DNA of 64,000 bases, taken from positions 1 through 64,000 of the forward strand of contig JACJZA010000014.1 in the NCBI GenBank assembly GCA_020635825.1. Reading direction: 5' to 3'. Under the pieces are notes generated by a model. It had not been told where the DNA came from, made no database searches, and was given only the letters and a program-made list of their open reading frames with translations. This DNA is from Flavobacteriales bacterium (GTDB taxonomy: Bacteria > Bacteroidota > Bacteroidia > Flavobacteriales_E > Vicingaceae). Every line of letters begins with the position of its first letter. Position 1 is the stretch's first letter. Shown here piece after piece: positions 14,554 to 23,455 of this stretch. A program made the position numbers and the translations under genes.

Positions 14554-16738
14554 CAGACATAAACTTGATACGAAGCATACGCATTTCTTCTTCAGAAAAT
14601 GAATCTTCAAATTCATCCAATGCTTCTTCTACGTCATCACTTTCTGCTTCCATAAAGTATTCGAATACTTCTTCCTGATCAGCTTCATCAACAATTTCAT
14701 CAATTTGGTAATCGATATTTACTTTAGTACCTGATTGCACAATCATTTCCAATTCACTCAACACATCTTCTAATTTAATGCCTTTAGCATCGGCAATATC
14801 TTCTAAGGGCATTTTACGGTCGATACATTGTACCACAAACACTTTCAATCCGCTTTTGTTTACCACAGATTTCACCACCATATCTAAAGGTCGGTCAATA
14901 TCGTTCTCTTCTACATATTGCTCAATTACTTCTAAAAATTCTTGACCAAATTTTTCAGCTTTTCCTTGTCCTACTCCTGTAATAGATTTCAATTCCTCCA
15001 TAGTAATTGGATAACGAGTTGCCATATCTTCCAATGATGGGTCTTGGAAAATTACATAAGGAGGAAATCCTTTTTCTTTTGCAATGGACTTTCTTAAATC
15101 TTTTAAAATTTTGAATAAATTTTCGTCAGCAGCCCCTCCACCTTTTTGAGGTACAATTACATCTCCATCATCTACATCGCTGTAATCGTGTGCTTTTACC
15201 AACATCACTGAAACAGGATTCTTAATAAATTCTCTCCCTTTATCACTTACTTTCAATACACCATAGTTTTCAATCTCTTTGGTAATCAATCCTTCAATTA
15301 TACTTTGTCGAATTACTGCATCCCAATATTTTTCATCTTTATCTTCAGATTTTCCTTTTCCAAACATAGGGTGCTTGTCATGGCCAAAAGATTTAATATC
15401 AGCACTTCCTTTACCCGCAACAAAATTGGCAATGTATTTTGCTTTGAATACTTCATTTAAAGCCGAAACACATTCTAATAATATTTTAATATCATCTTTT
15501 CCTTCAAACTTATCTTTTGGATGCGCACAGTTATCGCACATTCCTTTATCTGCACAATCAGATGATTTATATTTTTCTCCAAAATAATGCAACAACTGTC
15601 TTCTTCTACAAACCGCAGTTTCTGCATAAGAAACCATTTCAAAAATCAACTGCATACCTATTTCCATCTCTGCAACAGGTTTCCCGTGCAAAAATTTCTC
15701 AAGTTTTTCTATGTCCTTGTAACTGTAAAAAGCGATACAATGTCCTTCTCCTCCATCACGACCGGCTCTTCCCGTTTCTTGGTAATAACTTTCTAAACTT
15801 TTAGGAATATCATGATGAATCACAAAACGAACATCCGGTTTATCGATTCCCATTCCAAATGCAATGGTCGCAACAATTACATCTGCTTCTTCCATCAAAA
15901 ACATGTCTTGGTGTTTTGCTCTTGAATTAGAGTCTAATCCGGCATGATAAGGCAATGCTTTAATTCCATTTACTTGTAACAATTCTGCAATTTCTTCTAC
16001 TTTTTTTCTACTCAAACAATACACTATTCCACTCTGCCCTTCATGTTGCCTAATAACTTTAATGATTTCTTTTTTTACATCCTTTTTAGGACGTACTTCA
16101 TACATTAAGTTATCTCTATTAAATGACGCTTTAAAAACTGTAGCATCTGTCATTCCCAAATTCTTTTGAATATCTTCCTGAACTTTTGGAGTAGCAGTTG
16201 CTGTTAAAGCGATAATTGGCACTCTATCAATTTCCTCAATAATTGTTCTTAATCTTCGGTATTCAGGTCTAAAATCATGCCCCCACTCAGAAATACAATG
16301 AGCTTCATCAATGGCAAAAAATGAAATTGGAATACTTTTTAAAAATTCTATGTTTTCTTCTTTGGTTAAAGATTCAGGAGCCACATAAAGCAACTTTGTA
16401 ATTCCATCAGCAACATCTTGTTTTACTTTTCTTGCCTCAGTTTTATTAAGTGATGAGTTATAAAAATGAGCTACCCCATCTTCATTGGCAATACCTCTAA
16501 TGGCATCTACCTGATTTTTCATCAAAGCAATTAATGGAGAAACAACAATCGCTGTTCCTTCTGATATTAAGGCGGGAAGTTGGTAACATAAGGATTTTCC
16601 ACCTCCTGTTGGCATAATTACAAAAGTGTCTTTGCCATTCATTAAGTTTGAAATTACCTTTTCTTGCTCACCTTTAAACTTATCAAAACCAAAGTGTTGT
16701 TTTAAATAATCGGTAAGCGGAGCTTCTAGTATTTGCAT
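14540..16738 (-). CDS. recQ: ATP-dependent DNA helicase RecQ
   Basis: A 3'-5' DNA helicase for recombination and repair. Walker A TGGGKS at residues 44-49 and DEAH at 144-147 (FAIDEAHCISEWGHDFRPEY) lie in the first RecA-like domain; the second holds the QETGRAGRDG block. The zinc-binding cysteines are seen in CRRRQLLHYFGE...CADKGMCDNC. An HRDC domain follows at about residues 525-605. The 732 residues are about 120 longer than E. coli RecQ because of a C-terminal winged-helix-like part and an acidic tail common in Bacteroidota. It is divergent from kdsD and coupled to the lipoprotein gene downstream. Confidence 0.96.
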   Translation of the reverse strand: MQILEAPLTDYLKQHFGFDKFKGEQEKVISNLMNGKDTFVIMPTGGGKSLCYQLPALISEGTAIVVSPLIALMKNQVDAIRGIANEDGVAHFYNSSLNKTEARKVKQDVADGITKLLYVAPESLTKEENIEFLKSIPISFFAIDEAHCISEWGHDFRPEYRRLRTIIEEIDRVPIIALTATATPKVQEDIQKNLGMTDATVFKASFNRDNLMYEVRPKKDVKKEIIKVIRQHEGQSGIVYCLSRKKVEEIAELLQVNGIKALPYHAGLDSNSRAKHQDMFLMEEADVIVATIAFGMGIDKPDVRFVIHHDIPKSLESYYQETGRAGRDGGEGHCIAFYSYKDIEKLEKFLHGKPVAEMEIGMQLIFEMVSYAETAVCRRRQLLHYFGEKYKSSDCADKGMCDNCAHPKDKFEGKDDIKILLECVSALNEVFKAKYIANFVAGKGSADIKSFGHDKHPMFGKGKSEDKDEKYWDAVIRQSIIEGLITKEIENYGVLKVSDKGREFIKNPVSVMLVKAHDYSDVDDGDVIVPQKGGGAADENLFKILKDLRKSIAKEKGFPPYVIFQDPSLEDMATRYPITMEELKSITGVGQGKAEKFGQEFLEVIEQYVEENDIDRPLDMVVKSVVNKSGLKVFVVQCIDRKMPLEDIADAKGIKLEDVLSELEMIVQSGTKVNIDYQIDEIVDEADQEEVFEYFMEAESDDVEEALDEFEDSFSEEEMRMLRIKFMSDVAN

Positions 16739-16762
16739 TATATAGTTATTTGGGTAAATGAT

Positions 16763-16770
16763 TACATTTG
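16763..16770 (+). promoter_or_regulatory. putative -7 box upstream of kdsD
   Basis: TACATTTG matches TAnnTTTG exactly in the recQ/kdsD divergent gap, about 100 bases before the kdsD ATG. No -33 element at the expected distance is obvious, so this is tentative. Confidence 0.3.
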
Positions 16771-16867
16771 TATTTTAAAGATACAACATAATTTTGGTTT
16801 AGTTTGATAATTTTTTCAAAAAATAACACCTTTTTTAGCCTAAATATTGTTTCTAAACTTCGAATAA

Positions 16868-17833
16868 ATGGCATTAGCTGACGAAATAAAAAAAAACGCA
16901 ATTGAAGCATTAAAAATTGAGGCTCAATCTGTTGAGCAATTAATCGCTTTTATTAATGATGATTTTGTAAACACCATTGATTTAATACTAAAATCAAATG
17001 GGCGTGTAGTCGTTACGGGAATTGGTAAAAGTGCCATTATAGCACAAAAAATTGTCGCCACATTAAACTCTACCGGAACTCCTGCTATTTTTATGCACGC
17101 TGCCGATGCTATTCATGGTGATTTAGGAAATGTGCAACAAGATGATGTAGTGATTTGTATTTCTAAAAGTGGTAATACTCCTGAAATAAAAGTATTGGTT
17201 CCTTTGGTAAAAAGTTTTGATAATAAACTAATTGCCATTACCGGAAACCCGGATTCATTTTTAGGCAAACAAGCCCATTTCATACTAAACACTTTTGTAG
17301 AAACGGAGGCTTGCCCCAATAATTTAGCTCCAACAAGTAGTACTACTGCGCAAATGGCAATGGGAGATGCTCTTGCTGTTTGTTTATTAAAACAAAGAGG
17401 ATTTACCGATAAAGATTTTGCTAAATATCATCCCGGAGGTGCTTTAGGTAAAAAACTATACTTGCGTGTGGCAGATGTTTACATTAACAATGCAAAACCA
17501 CAAGTAGAATCTAAACATTCTTTAAAAGATGTGATTATCGAAATTTCCTCGAAAAGATTAGGGATAACTGCCGTTGTGGAAAATGAAAAATTATTAGGTG
17601 TAGTTACTGATGGAGATTTAAGAAGAATGTTGGAAAAAAACCAAGACATCACCACTCTTACCGCTCAAGACATTATGAGTAAAACCCCTAAAACCATAGA
17701 ACCTGAAACTTTAGCCATTGAAGCTTTACACTTAATGGAAAACAACAACATTACTCAATTAATAGTTGCTGAAAACAACAATTATTTAGGAGTGATTCAT
17801 CTGCATGATTTGCTAAAAGAAGGGATTATCTAA
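16868..17833 (+). CDS. kdsD: arabinose-5-phosphate isomerase (KpsF/GutQ/KdsD family)
   Basis: Interconverts ribulose 5-phosphate and arabinose 5-phosphate, the first step of KDO synthesis for lipopolysaccharide. The 321 residues comprise an N-terminal SIS domain (about 30-170; GRVVVTGIGKSAIIAQKI, ISKSGNTPEI, APTSSTTAQMAMGDALA) and a C-terminal CBS pair (about 205-320; VVTDGDLRRML, IMSKTPKTIEPETLAIEALH). Length and domain order are those of KdsD. Its 3' end overlaps the 3' end of rodA by 8 bases (convergent). With gmhA at 62 kb it is one of two LPS-core sugar isomerases in the window. Confidence 0.95.
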   Translation: MALADEIKKNAIEALKIEAQSVEQLIAFINDDFVNTIDLILKSNGRVVVTGIGKSAIIAQKIVATLNSTGTPAIFMHAADAIHGDLGNVQQDDVVICISKSGNTPEIKVLVPLVKSFDNKLIAITGNPDSFLGKQAHFILNTFVETEACPNNLAPTSSTTAQMAMGDALAVCLLKQRGFTDKDFAKYHPGGALGKKLYLRVADVYINNAKPQVESKHSLKDVIIEISSKRLGITAVVENEKLLGVVTDGDLRRMLEKNQDITTLTAQDIMSKTPKTIEPETLAIEALHLMENNNITQLIVAENNNYLGVIHLHDLLKEGII

Positions 17834-19130
17834 GGACATTTATCCGCTCAGAATCCAACTTAATAAAGATAAACAGCAAAATTGTAAAAGACCACAAAGA
17901 AGACCCTCCATAACTTATAAAAGGCAAGGGAATTCCAATTACAGGAGCCAAGCCTATAGTCATCCCGATGTTGATCAAAAAATGAAAAAACAGAATGGAA
18001 GCAACTGCATAGCCATAAATTCTTGAAAAAATGGAACGTTGCCGTTCTGCTAAAAAGATAATACGCAAAAACAATCCAATATAAAGCGCCACTAAAAAGA
18101 AAGAACCTAAAAATCCCCACTCTTCCCCTATTGTACAAAAAATAAAATCGGTGCTTTGCTCCGGTACAAAATCAAATTTTGTTTGAGTTCCTTGCAAAAA
18201 TCCTTTACCTACAAATTCACCAGAGCCAATAGCAATTAAACTTTGATTTACATTGTAACCTGCCCCATGCGGGTCGGATTCTATGCCTAACAACACATTG
18301 ATTCTTTTTGATTGGTGAGGCTCTAATACTTTTTCAAATATATAATCGACGCTAAAAATTAATCCCAAAGACATAATTAAAGCAAAGGAAATTACCATCC
18401 ATGCTTTTTTTAACTTTCTTGTCCAATAAATCAACAAAGCTGCAACCATAGTCAGAATAATCATTAACAATTGATCTCCTGATAATGTTATACTATCAAA
18501 AAAAGTAAAATCGTTTATTCTCAACAACAATGATAAAACAAACAGAAACGCCACATACAAACCTAAAAGTAAAATATTACCTGAAAGTCCTTCTCTATAA
18601 AGCACAAACACAAATGAAGCATAAACTAAAGTTGAACCTGTATCGTTTTGCAATAAAATCAGCACAGCCGGTATCCCAATTATTACAGAAGCAATTACTT
18701 TGGTTCTTAAATCTTTCATATTGATATTCAACGTAGAAAGATATTTTGCCAAAGCTAATCCGGTAGCAAACTTGGCAAATTCAGAAGGTTGTAATGCAAA
18801 ACCACCTATTTGAAACCAAGATTTTGCCCCTTTTATTTCTGCCCCCACTAATAGTACCGCTATTAGAAGCAGAATAACGCTACCATAGATTGGGTAAGCG
18901 AAAGAAGTAAAAAATTGACCTTCAAATATTAAAATAATGATTGCCAACACAAGTGCTAACCCTATCCACAACAATTGTTTTCCATAACGTTGCGAAATAT
19001 CAAAAATACTGTGATGTTCTTCGTTGTAAACAGCTGCATAAATACTAATCCACCCTATTAAAACAAGAGCTAAATAAATCAAAACAGTTATCCAATCTAT
19101 GTTTGCAAATATGTTCCGTTGGTTTCTCAT
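17826..19130 (-). CDS. rodA: rod-shape peptidoglycan polymerase RodA
   Basis: SEDS-family glycosyltransferase that polymerises peptidoglycan during cell elongation with PBP2. The 434-residue polytopic protein (about ten membrane helices) has the SEDS blocks GAKSWFQIGGFALQPSEFAK, near residue 110, and the C-terminal APVIGIPLPFISYGGSSLW. It is the last gene of the mreB-mreC-mreD-mrdA-rodA cluster and overlaps mrdA by 4 bases. An AT-rich hydrophobic insert around residues 180-250 is a normal feature of Bacteroidota RodA. Confidence 0.95.
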   Translation of the reverse strand: MRNQRNIFANIDWITVLIYLALVLIGWISIYAAVYNEEHHSIFDISQRYGKQLLWIGLALVLAIIILIFEGQFFTSFAYPIYGSVILLLIAVLLVGAEIKGAKSWFQIGGFALQPSEFAKFATGLALAKYLSTLNINMKDLRTKVIASVIIGIPAVLILLQNDTGSTLVYASFVFVLYREGLSGNILLLGLYVAFLFVLSLLLRINDFTFFDSITLSGDQLLMIILTMVAALLIYWTRKLKKAWMVISFALIMSLGLIFSVDYIFEKVLEPHQSKRINVLLGIESDPHGAGYNVNQSLIAIGSGEFVGKGFLQGTQTKFDFVPEQSTDFIFCTIGEEWGFLGSFFLVALYIGLFLRIIFLAERQRSIFSRIYGYAVASILFFHFLINIGMTIGLAPVIGIPLPFISYGGSSLWSFTILLFIFIKLDSERINVLR

Positions 19131-20950
19131 TTTTTAGGTTTCACATCCATTAAATTTGCCTCTAAAATTCTTGTCTCTTTTGCTTGATCTTTTATTTTTC
19201 CAGTTAAGTATTTTTCCATCATTAAACTGGCTAATGGTGCTGCCCATGTACCACCGAAACCTGCATTTTCTATGTAAACAGCAATGGCAATTTTAGGGCT
19301 ATCCATTGGGGCAAATGCCATAAAAATAGAGTGGTCTTCACCATGTGGGTTTTGTGCTGTTCCTGTTTTTCCGCATACTGCAATACTATCAATTTTAGCC
19401 CTTCTTGCTGTTCCTCCTGCTTCTTCTATTACTTTATTCATTCCCGTAATGACCGGAGGAAAATATTTTTGTTCAATGCCCACATCATTTTTAATTCTAT
19501 AAATAGAGGGAATGGTATCTGTATTTTTTATTTCTTTGATTAAATGAGGTGTATAATAATATCCTCTATTTGCTAGTATCGCCCCTAAGTTGGCCATTTG
19601 TAAAGGAATAACACCTATCTCCCCCTGACCAATACTTAAAGAGTAAATAGTACTGAAAGCCCAACGACCTTCACCATACCACTTGTTATAAAAATTAACG
19701 TCGGGAATAAATCCACTTTTTATTGCAGGTAAATCTGTAGCTAATCGTTGACCTAATCCAAATTTCTTTACTTGTTTATTCCATTTAGCCAACCCAATTT
19801 CACTATCCTTAAATATGCTTTTTGATTTATCTTGCATTAGTATACGTTTAAAAACACTATAATAATAAGGGTTACAAGACATTTTAATGGATTGTTCTAC
19901 ATTTTGAGCAGCAGGATGATTATGACAACCTACGTAACTTTTTATACATGGAAAACCTGAATGTTCAGTAATAACTCCATCTTGCATACCAATTAATGCC
20001 TGAAGAGTTTTGAATGTTGAACCCGGAGGATATTGTGCCATTAATGCACGATTAAATAGTGGGTTTAAACTATCTTTACTTAACACCGGATAATTCTTCT
20101 TTACATCTCTACCGACCAATAAATTAGGGTCATAATTTGGAGAAGAAACCAATGCAAGAATTTCTCCTGTTTCTGGCTCAATAGCCACAATACTTCCCTT
20201 TTTATTTTTCATTAACAACTCACCATACTCCTGAAGTTCAGCATCTAAAGTTGTAATTATTGTTTGACCAGTTACTGCAAGGGTATCCAAATTCCCATCT
20301 TCATAACTACCTTTTTCGCGATTGTGTACATCCACTAAAATTCTTTTCACTCCCCTTTTTCCTCTAAGCAACTCTTCATAAGCCAATTCTAGCCCACTTT
20401 TTCCAATGTAATCGCCGGATTTATAATACTTGTTTTTTTCTACAGTAGCGGCATCTACTTCACCAATATAACCCAATACGTGTGCAGCACTTTTTCTAGG
20501 ATATTTTCTAAGGGTTCTCCTTTGGACATAAAATCCGGAATAAGCAAATAGTTTTTCTTGAATTTGCGCATAAGATTCTGCTGATATTTCTTTTTCAAAA
20601 ACAGAAGGTTTGTAGCGGGAATAATTTCTCGCTGTAGTTAATTTTTGAATAAAATCTTCGTAAGGAATACCCAATAAATCACAAAATCCTAATGTATCCA
20701 TTTCTGCAACTTGGCGAGGAACGACCATTAAATCATAAGCTGCTTCATTGTAAACCAAAAGCTTTCCTTTTCTGTCATAGATGAGTCCACGAGCTGGATA
20801 TTCGGTAATGACACGAAGAACATTATGATCTGAGTCTGCTTTGTATTTCCTATTTATTACTTGAACGTTGAATAATCGAATTAAATAAACGAAGCCAACG
20901 ATAAGAAAAATGAGTCCGACAATAAATTTTCTTTCATTCAGATTGTTCAT
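19127..20950 (-). CDS. mrdA: penicillin-binding protein 2 (elongasome transpeptidase)
   Basis: Crosslinks peptidoglycan in the elongation complex. The 607 residues consist of one N-terminal membrane anchor (about 8-28), the PBP dimerisation domain (to about 220) and the transpeptidase domain with STFK at 311-314 (catalytic Ser311), SCN at 358-360 and KTGT at 528-531. The N-terminal block YPARGLIYDRKG is typical of class B PBPs. The gene overlaps mreD upstream and rodA downstream by 4 bases each, so it is translated as part of the rod-shape operon. Confidence 0.96.
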   Translation of the reverse strand: MNNLNERKFIVGLIFLIVGFVYLIRLFNVQVINRKYKADSDHNVLRVITEYPARGLIYDRKGKLLVYNEAAYDLMVVPRQVAEMDTLGFCDLLGIPYEDFIQKLTTARNYSRYKPSVFEKEISAESYAQIQEKLFAYSGFYVQRRTLRKYPRKSAAHVLGYIGEVDAATVEKNKYYKSGDYIGKSGLELAYEELLRGKRGVKRILVDVHNREKGSYEDGNLDTLAVTGQTIITTLDAELQEYGELLMKNKKGSIVAIEPETGEILALVSSPNYDPNLLVGRDVKKNYPVLSKDSLNPLFNRALMAQYPPGSTFKTLQALIGMQDGVITEHSGFPCIKSYVGCHNHPAAQNVEQSIKMSCNPYYYSVFKRILMQDKSKSIFKDSEIGLAKWNKQVKKFGLGQRLATDLPAIKSGFIPDVNFYNKWYGEGRWAFSTIYSLSIGQGEIGVIPLQMANLGAILANRGYYYTPHLIKEIKNTDTIPSIYRIKNDVGIEQKYFPPVITGMNKVIEEAGGTARRAKIDSIAVCGKTGTAQNPHGEDHSIFMAFAPMDSPKIAIAVYIENAGFGGTWAAPLASLMMEKYLTGKIKDQAKETRILEANLMDVKPKK

Positions 20951-21465
20951 TTTCTAACTCCAGGTTTATAATTGAAAAGTTGAACAATAAATATTAAAAC
21001 CAACGTGAAAAATGAACTCAATAGAGCCCTTCCAAGCGTAGAAAAAAATTGTGAAAACTTAAAAGACTCAACGAAAAACAAAAAAAAGTGATGAAGAAAC
21101 ACCAGTGAAATGGAATAAATAATAAACCAGTTGAGTCCCATGTATTGTATATTAGGTTCTGTTCCAAACTCATAACCCCCTCTTGGTTCAATCAACTTTA
21201 AAACATATTTACGTGCAAAAGCTAAAAATATGGTTGCTGAAGTATGAACACCTAAAGTGCTTGTAAAAGTATCAATGGTTATTCCTAAAAGAAACGCAAC
21301 TATTAAAGTAATCCAAGGTGGAGTTTCGAATGGCAACAATAAAATGAATAAAACATATAAATATGGGTTGATATATCCTCCTAATTCAATGTTGTTAAGT
21401 ATTAATCCTTGAGTTAACACTAACACAATAAAAATAAAAAAGTATTTAATCACATCCCTTATCAT
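20947..21465 (-). CDS. mreD: rod-shape-determining protein MreD
   Basis: A 172-residue inner-membrane protein with five hydrophobic segments, in the MreD position between mreC (8 bases upstream) and mrdA (4-base overlap). GGYINPYLYVLFILLLPFET and LGITIDTFTSTLGVHTSAT correspond to the conserved parts of Bacteroidota MreD. It links the MreB filament to the PBP2/RodA synthase. Assignment rests on gene order plus membrane topology, which together are convincing. Confidence 0.92.
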   Translation of the reverse strand: MIRDVIKYFFIFIVLVLTQGLILNNIELGGYINPYLYVLFILLLPFETPPWITLIVAFLLGITIDTFTSTLGVHTSATIFLAFARKYVLKLIEPRGGYEFGTEPNIQYMGLNWFIIYSISLVFLHHFFLFFVESFKFSQFFSTLGRALLSSFFTLVLIFIVQLFNYKPGVRK

Positions 21466-21473
21466 GATGGTTC

Positions 21474-22298
21474 TTAATCATTCAGTTTTTCTAAAGCTTT
21501 TTTTTCTTCTTTTAATAGTGACTTAATAATGTAAACGTGAGATACGTTTAGATAGTCTTCTGTAAATTCTACTTTAATATTATAAAAATTGTTTCCTTTT
21601 GGTAGTTCAAACTCTTTGATGGTTCCAATTAGAATATTTTCTGGAAAAATGGACGAATATCCACTAGTTACAATGGTATCACCTATTACCAGTTTAACAT
21701 GATTAGGGATGTCTTTTAGTTCTGCTTCTCTATAATTTCCTCCTTCCCAAACCAAAGATCCAAAATACCCTGATTTTTTAATCTTGGCACTTATTTTATT
21801 TTTTTCGTGTAAAACAGACATCACTGAACCAAAATGATCGGATACATTTTTAATAATTCCTACCACACCTTTAGGGGAAATAACTCCCATTTCTGCTTCA
21901 ATGCCATTAATAGCTCCTTTATCAATGGTTAAATAATTTTGCCTTTTATTAGTAGAGTTATTAATGACTTTTGCTGAACTATAAACATAACTCTGCATAA
22001 AGGTTGTATCATTTATTTGAACCAATCTACCAAACACTTTCATAAAAGAAGAAAGACTGGTGGATTGCAATTTTGCATTCTGTTGGGCTAACTTTTGATT
22101 CTCTTCTTTTAGGTTAAAATAGTCGTTAATGTTATTAACTGTAGAATAAAGGTTTCCAACTAAAAAATTAGAAGAATTAAAGAAGCTGGAACTTTGATAG
22201 TTGTTATTTTGAACCAATAAGGAAAAAGCAACTACTTCAAGTAGTAGAAAAAGGAAAATAAAAGAATTTTTGGTTAAAAACCGAAATAAGTTCCTCAT
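21474..22298 (-). CDS. mreC: rod-shape-determining protein MreC
   Basis: Bitopic periplasmic scaffold of the elongasome. The 274 residues have one N-terminal membrane helix (about 11-30), a coiled-coil stretch (about 57-80, KEENQKLAQQNAKLQS) and a periplasmic beta domain with the MreC blocks VISPKGVVGIIKNVSDHFGS and VTSGYSSIFPENILIGTI. It lies 25 bases after mreB and 8 bases before mreD. Length is normal for the family. Confidence 0.95.
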   Translation of the reverse strand: MRNLFRFLTKNSFIFLFLLLEVVAFSLLVQNNNYQSSSFFNSSNFLVGNLYSTVNNINDYFNLKEENQKLAQQNAKLQSTSLSSFMKVFGRLVQINDTTFMQSYVYSSAKVINNSTNKRQNYLTIDKGAINGIEAEMGVISPKGVVGIIKNVSDHFGSVMSVLHEKNKISAKIKKSGYFGSLVWEGGNYREAELKDIPNHVKLVIGDTIVTSGYSSIFPENILIGTIKEFELPKGNNFYNIKVEFTEDYLNVSHVYIIKSLLKEEKKALEKLND

Positions 22299-22323
22299 TC
22301 TACATTCTTAGTTTTTTAATGAA

Positions 22324-23346
22324 CTATTTAATTAAAAATGGCAGCTTGCTTACATTTTTCAACGCTATCCCTGTCCCCCTTGCCACAGCTCTCAACGGGT
22401 CTTCTGCAATGTGAACAGGCAATTTGGTTTTCATAGAGATACGCTTATCCAAACCTCTTAACATAGATCCTCCACCTGCAAGGTAAAGACCTGTTTTGTA
22501 AATATCTGCTGAAAGCTCTGGAGGTGTCATCTCTAAAGCACTTAAAACAGCTTCTTCAATTTTAGCAATGGATTTATCCAGCGCATGAGCTATTTCACTG
22601 TAAGAAACCGTAATTTCTTTGGGGGTTCCCGTCATTAAATCACGACCTTGTACCGCATAATCTTCTGGTGGATTTTCTAATTCTGTTAATGCAGAACCAC
22701 ACTCTATTTTTATTTGCTCAGCAGAACGTTCTCCAATTAATAGGTTATGTTGTCTTCTCATGTAGTCAACAATATCATTGGTAAAATCATCCCCAGCTAC
22801 TCTTATCGATTTATCACAAACAATTCCTCCTAAAGCAATTACAGCAATCTCTGAAGTACCACCCCCTATATCAATAATCATATTCCCCATCGGTTCAAGT
22901 ACATCAATACCAATACCAATAGCTGCTGCCATAGGTTCATGAATCAAATAAACTTCTTTTCCTCCGGCATGCTCTGCAGAATCTTTTACGGCTCTTTTCT
23001 CCACTTCAGTAATTCCTGAAGGAATACAAATTACCATCTTTAACGAAGGAGTAATGATTTGTTTTTTAGGATTAATCATTTTAATCATTCCTCTAATCAT
23101 GTGCTCTGCAGCATCAAAATCTGCAATTACACCATCTTTAAGAGGACGAATGGTTTTAATGTCTTCATGGGTTTTCCCATGCATTTGCATAGCTTTTTTC
23201 CCCACAGCAATTACCTTACCCGACATACGGTCTTTCGCAACAATAGAAGGTTCATCTACCACAACTTTATCATTATGTATGATTAGGGTATTTGCCGTTC
23301 CAAGGTCGATAGCAATTTCCTGTGTTAAAAAACTAAATAATCCCAT
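22324..23346 (-). CDS. mreB: rod-shape-determining actin-like protein MreB
   Basis: Actin-like ATPase that guides cell-wall elongation. The 340 residues open with the MreB sequence EIAIDLGTANTLIIHNDKVV and hold the nucleotide-binding blocks PLKDGVIADFDAAEHM, GNMIIDIGGGTSEIAVI and GLYLAGGGSMLRGLD. It is the first gene of the rod-shape cluster, 110 bases after purH. This purH-mreB-mreC-mreD-mrdA-rodA order is common in Flavobacteriia. Confidence 0.97.
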   Translation of the reverse strand: MGLFSFLTQEIAIDLGTANTLIIHNDKVVVDEPSIVAKDRMSGKVIAVGKKAMQMHGKTHEDIKTIRPLKDGVIADFDAAEHMIRGMIKMINPKKQIITPSLKMVICIPSGITEVEKRAVKDSAEHAGGKEVYLIHEPMAAAIGIGIDVLEPMGNMIIDIGGGTSEIAVIALGGIVCDKSIRVAGDDFTNDIVDYMRRQHNLLIGERSAEQIKIECGSALTELENPPEDYAVQGRDLMTGTPKEITVSYSEIAHALDKSIAKIEEAVLSALEMTPPELSADIYKTGLYLAGGGSMLRGLDKRISMKTKLPVHIAEDPLRAVARGTGIALKNVSKLPFLIK

Positions 23347-23455
23347 GCGCGTTGTTATAAAAAGTTAGGTTCTTGAGCTTAGTAAAAATATGATTAAAAA
23401 ATGCATTTATCAATATTCCCTTAATAAAAGATAAACACTTTTTTGTTGATTAATC

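Noticed and set aside
17826..17833. Overlap of kdsD and rodA as a sign of a frameshift or wrong stop
   Set aside because: Both C-termini look complete for their families; an 8-base convergent overlap is ordinary in compact genomes.
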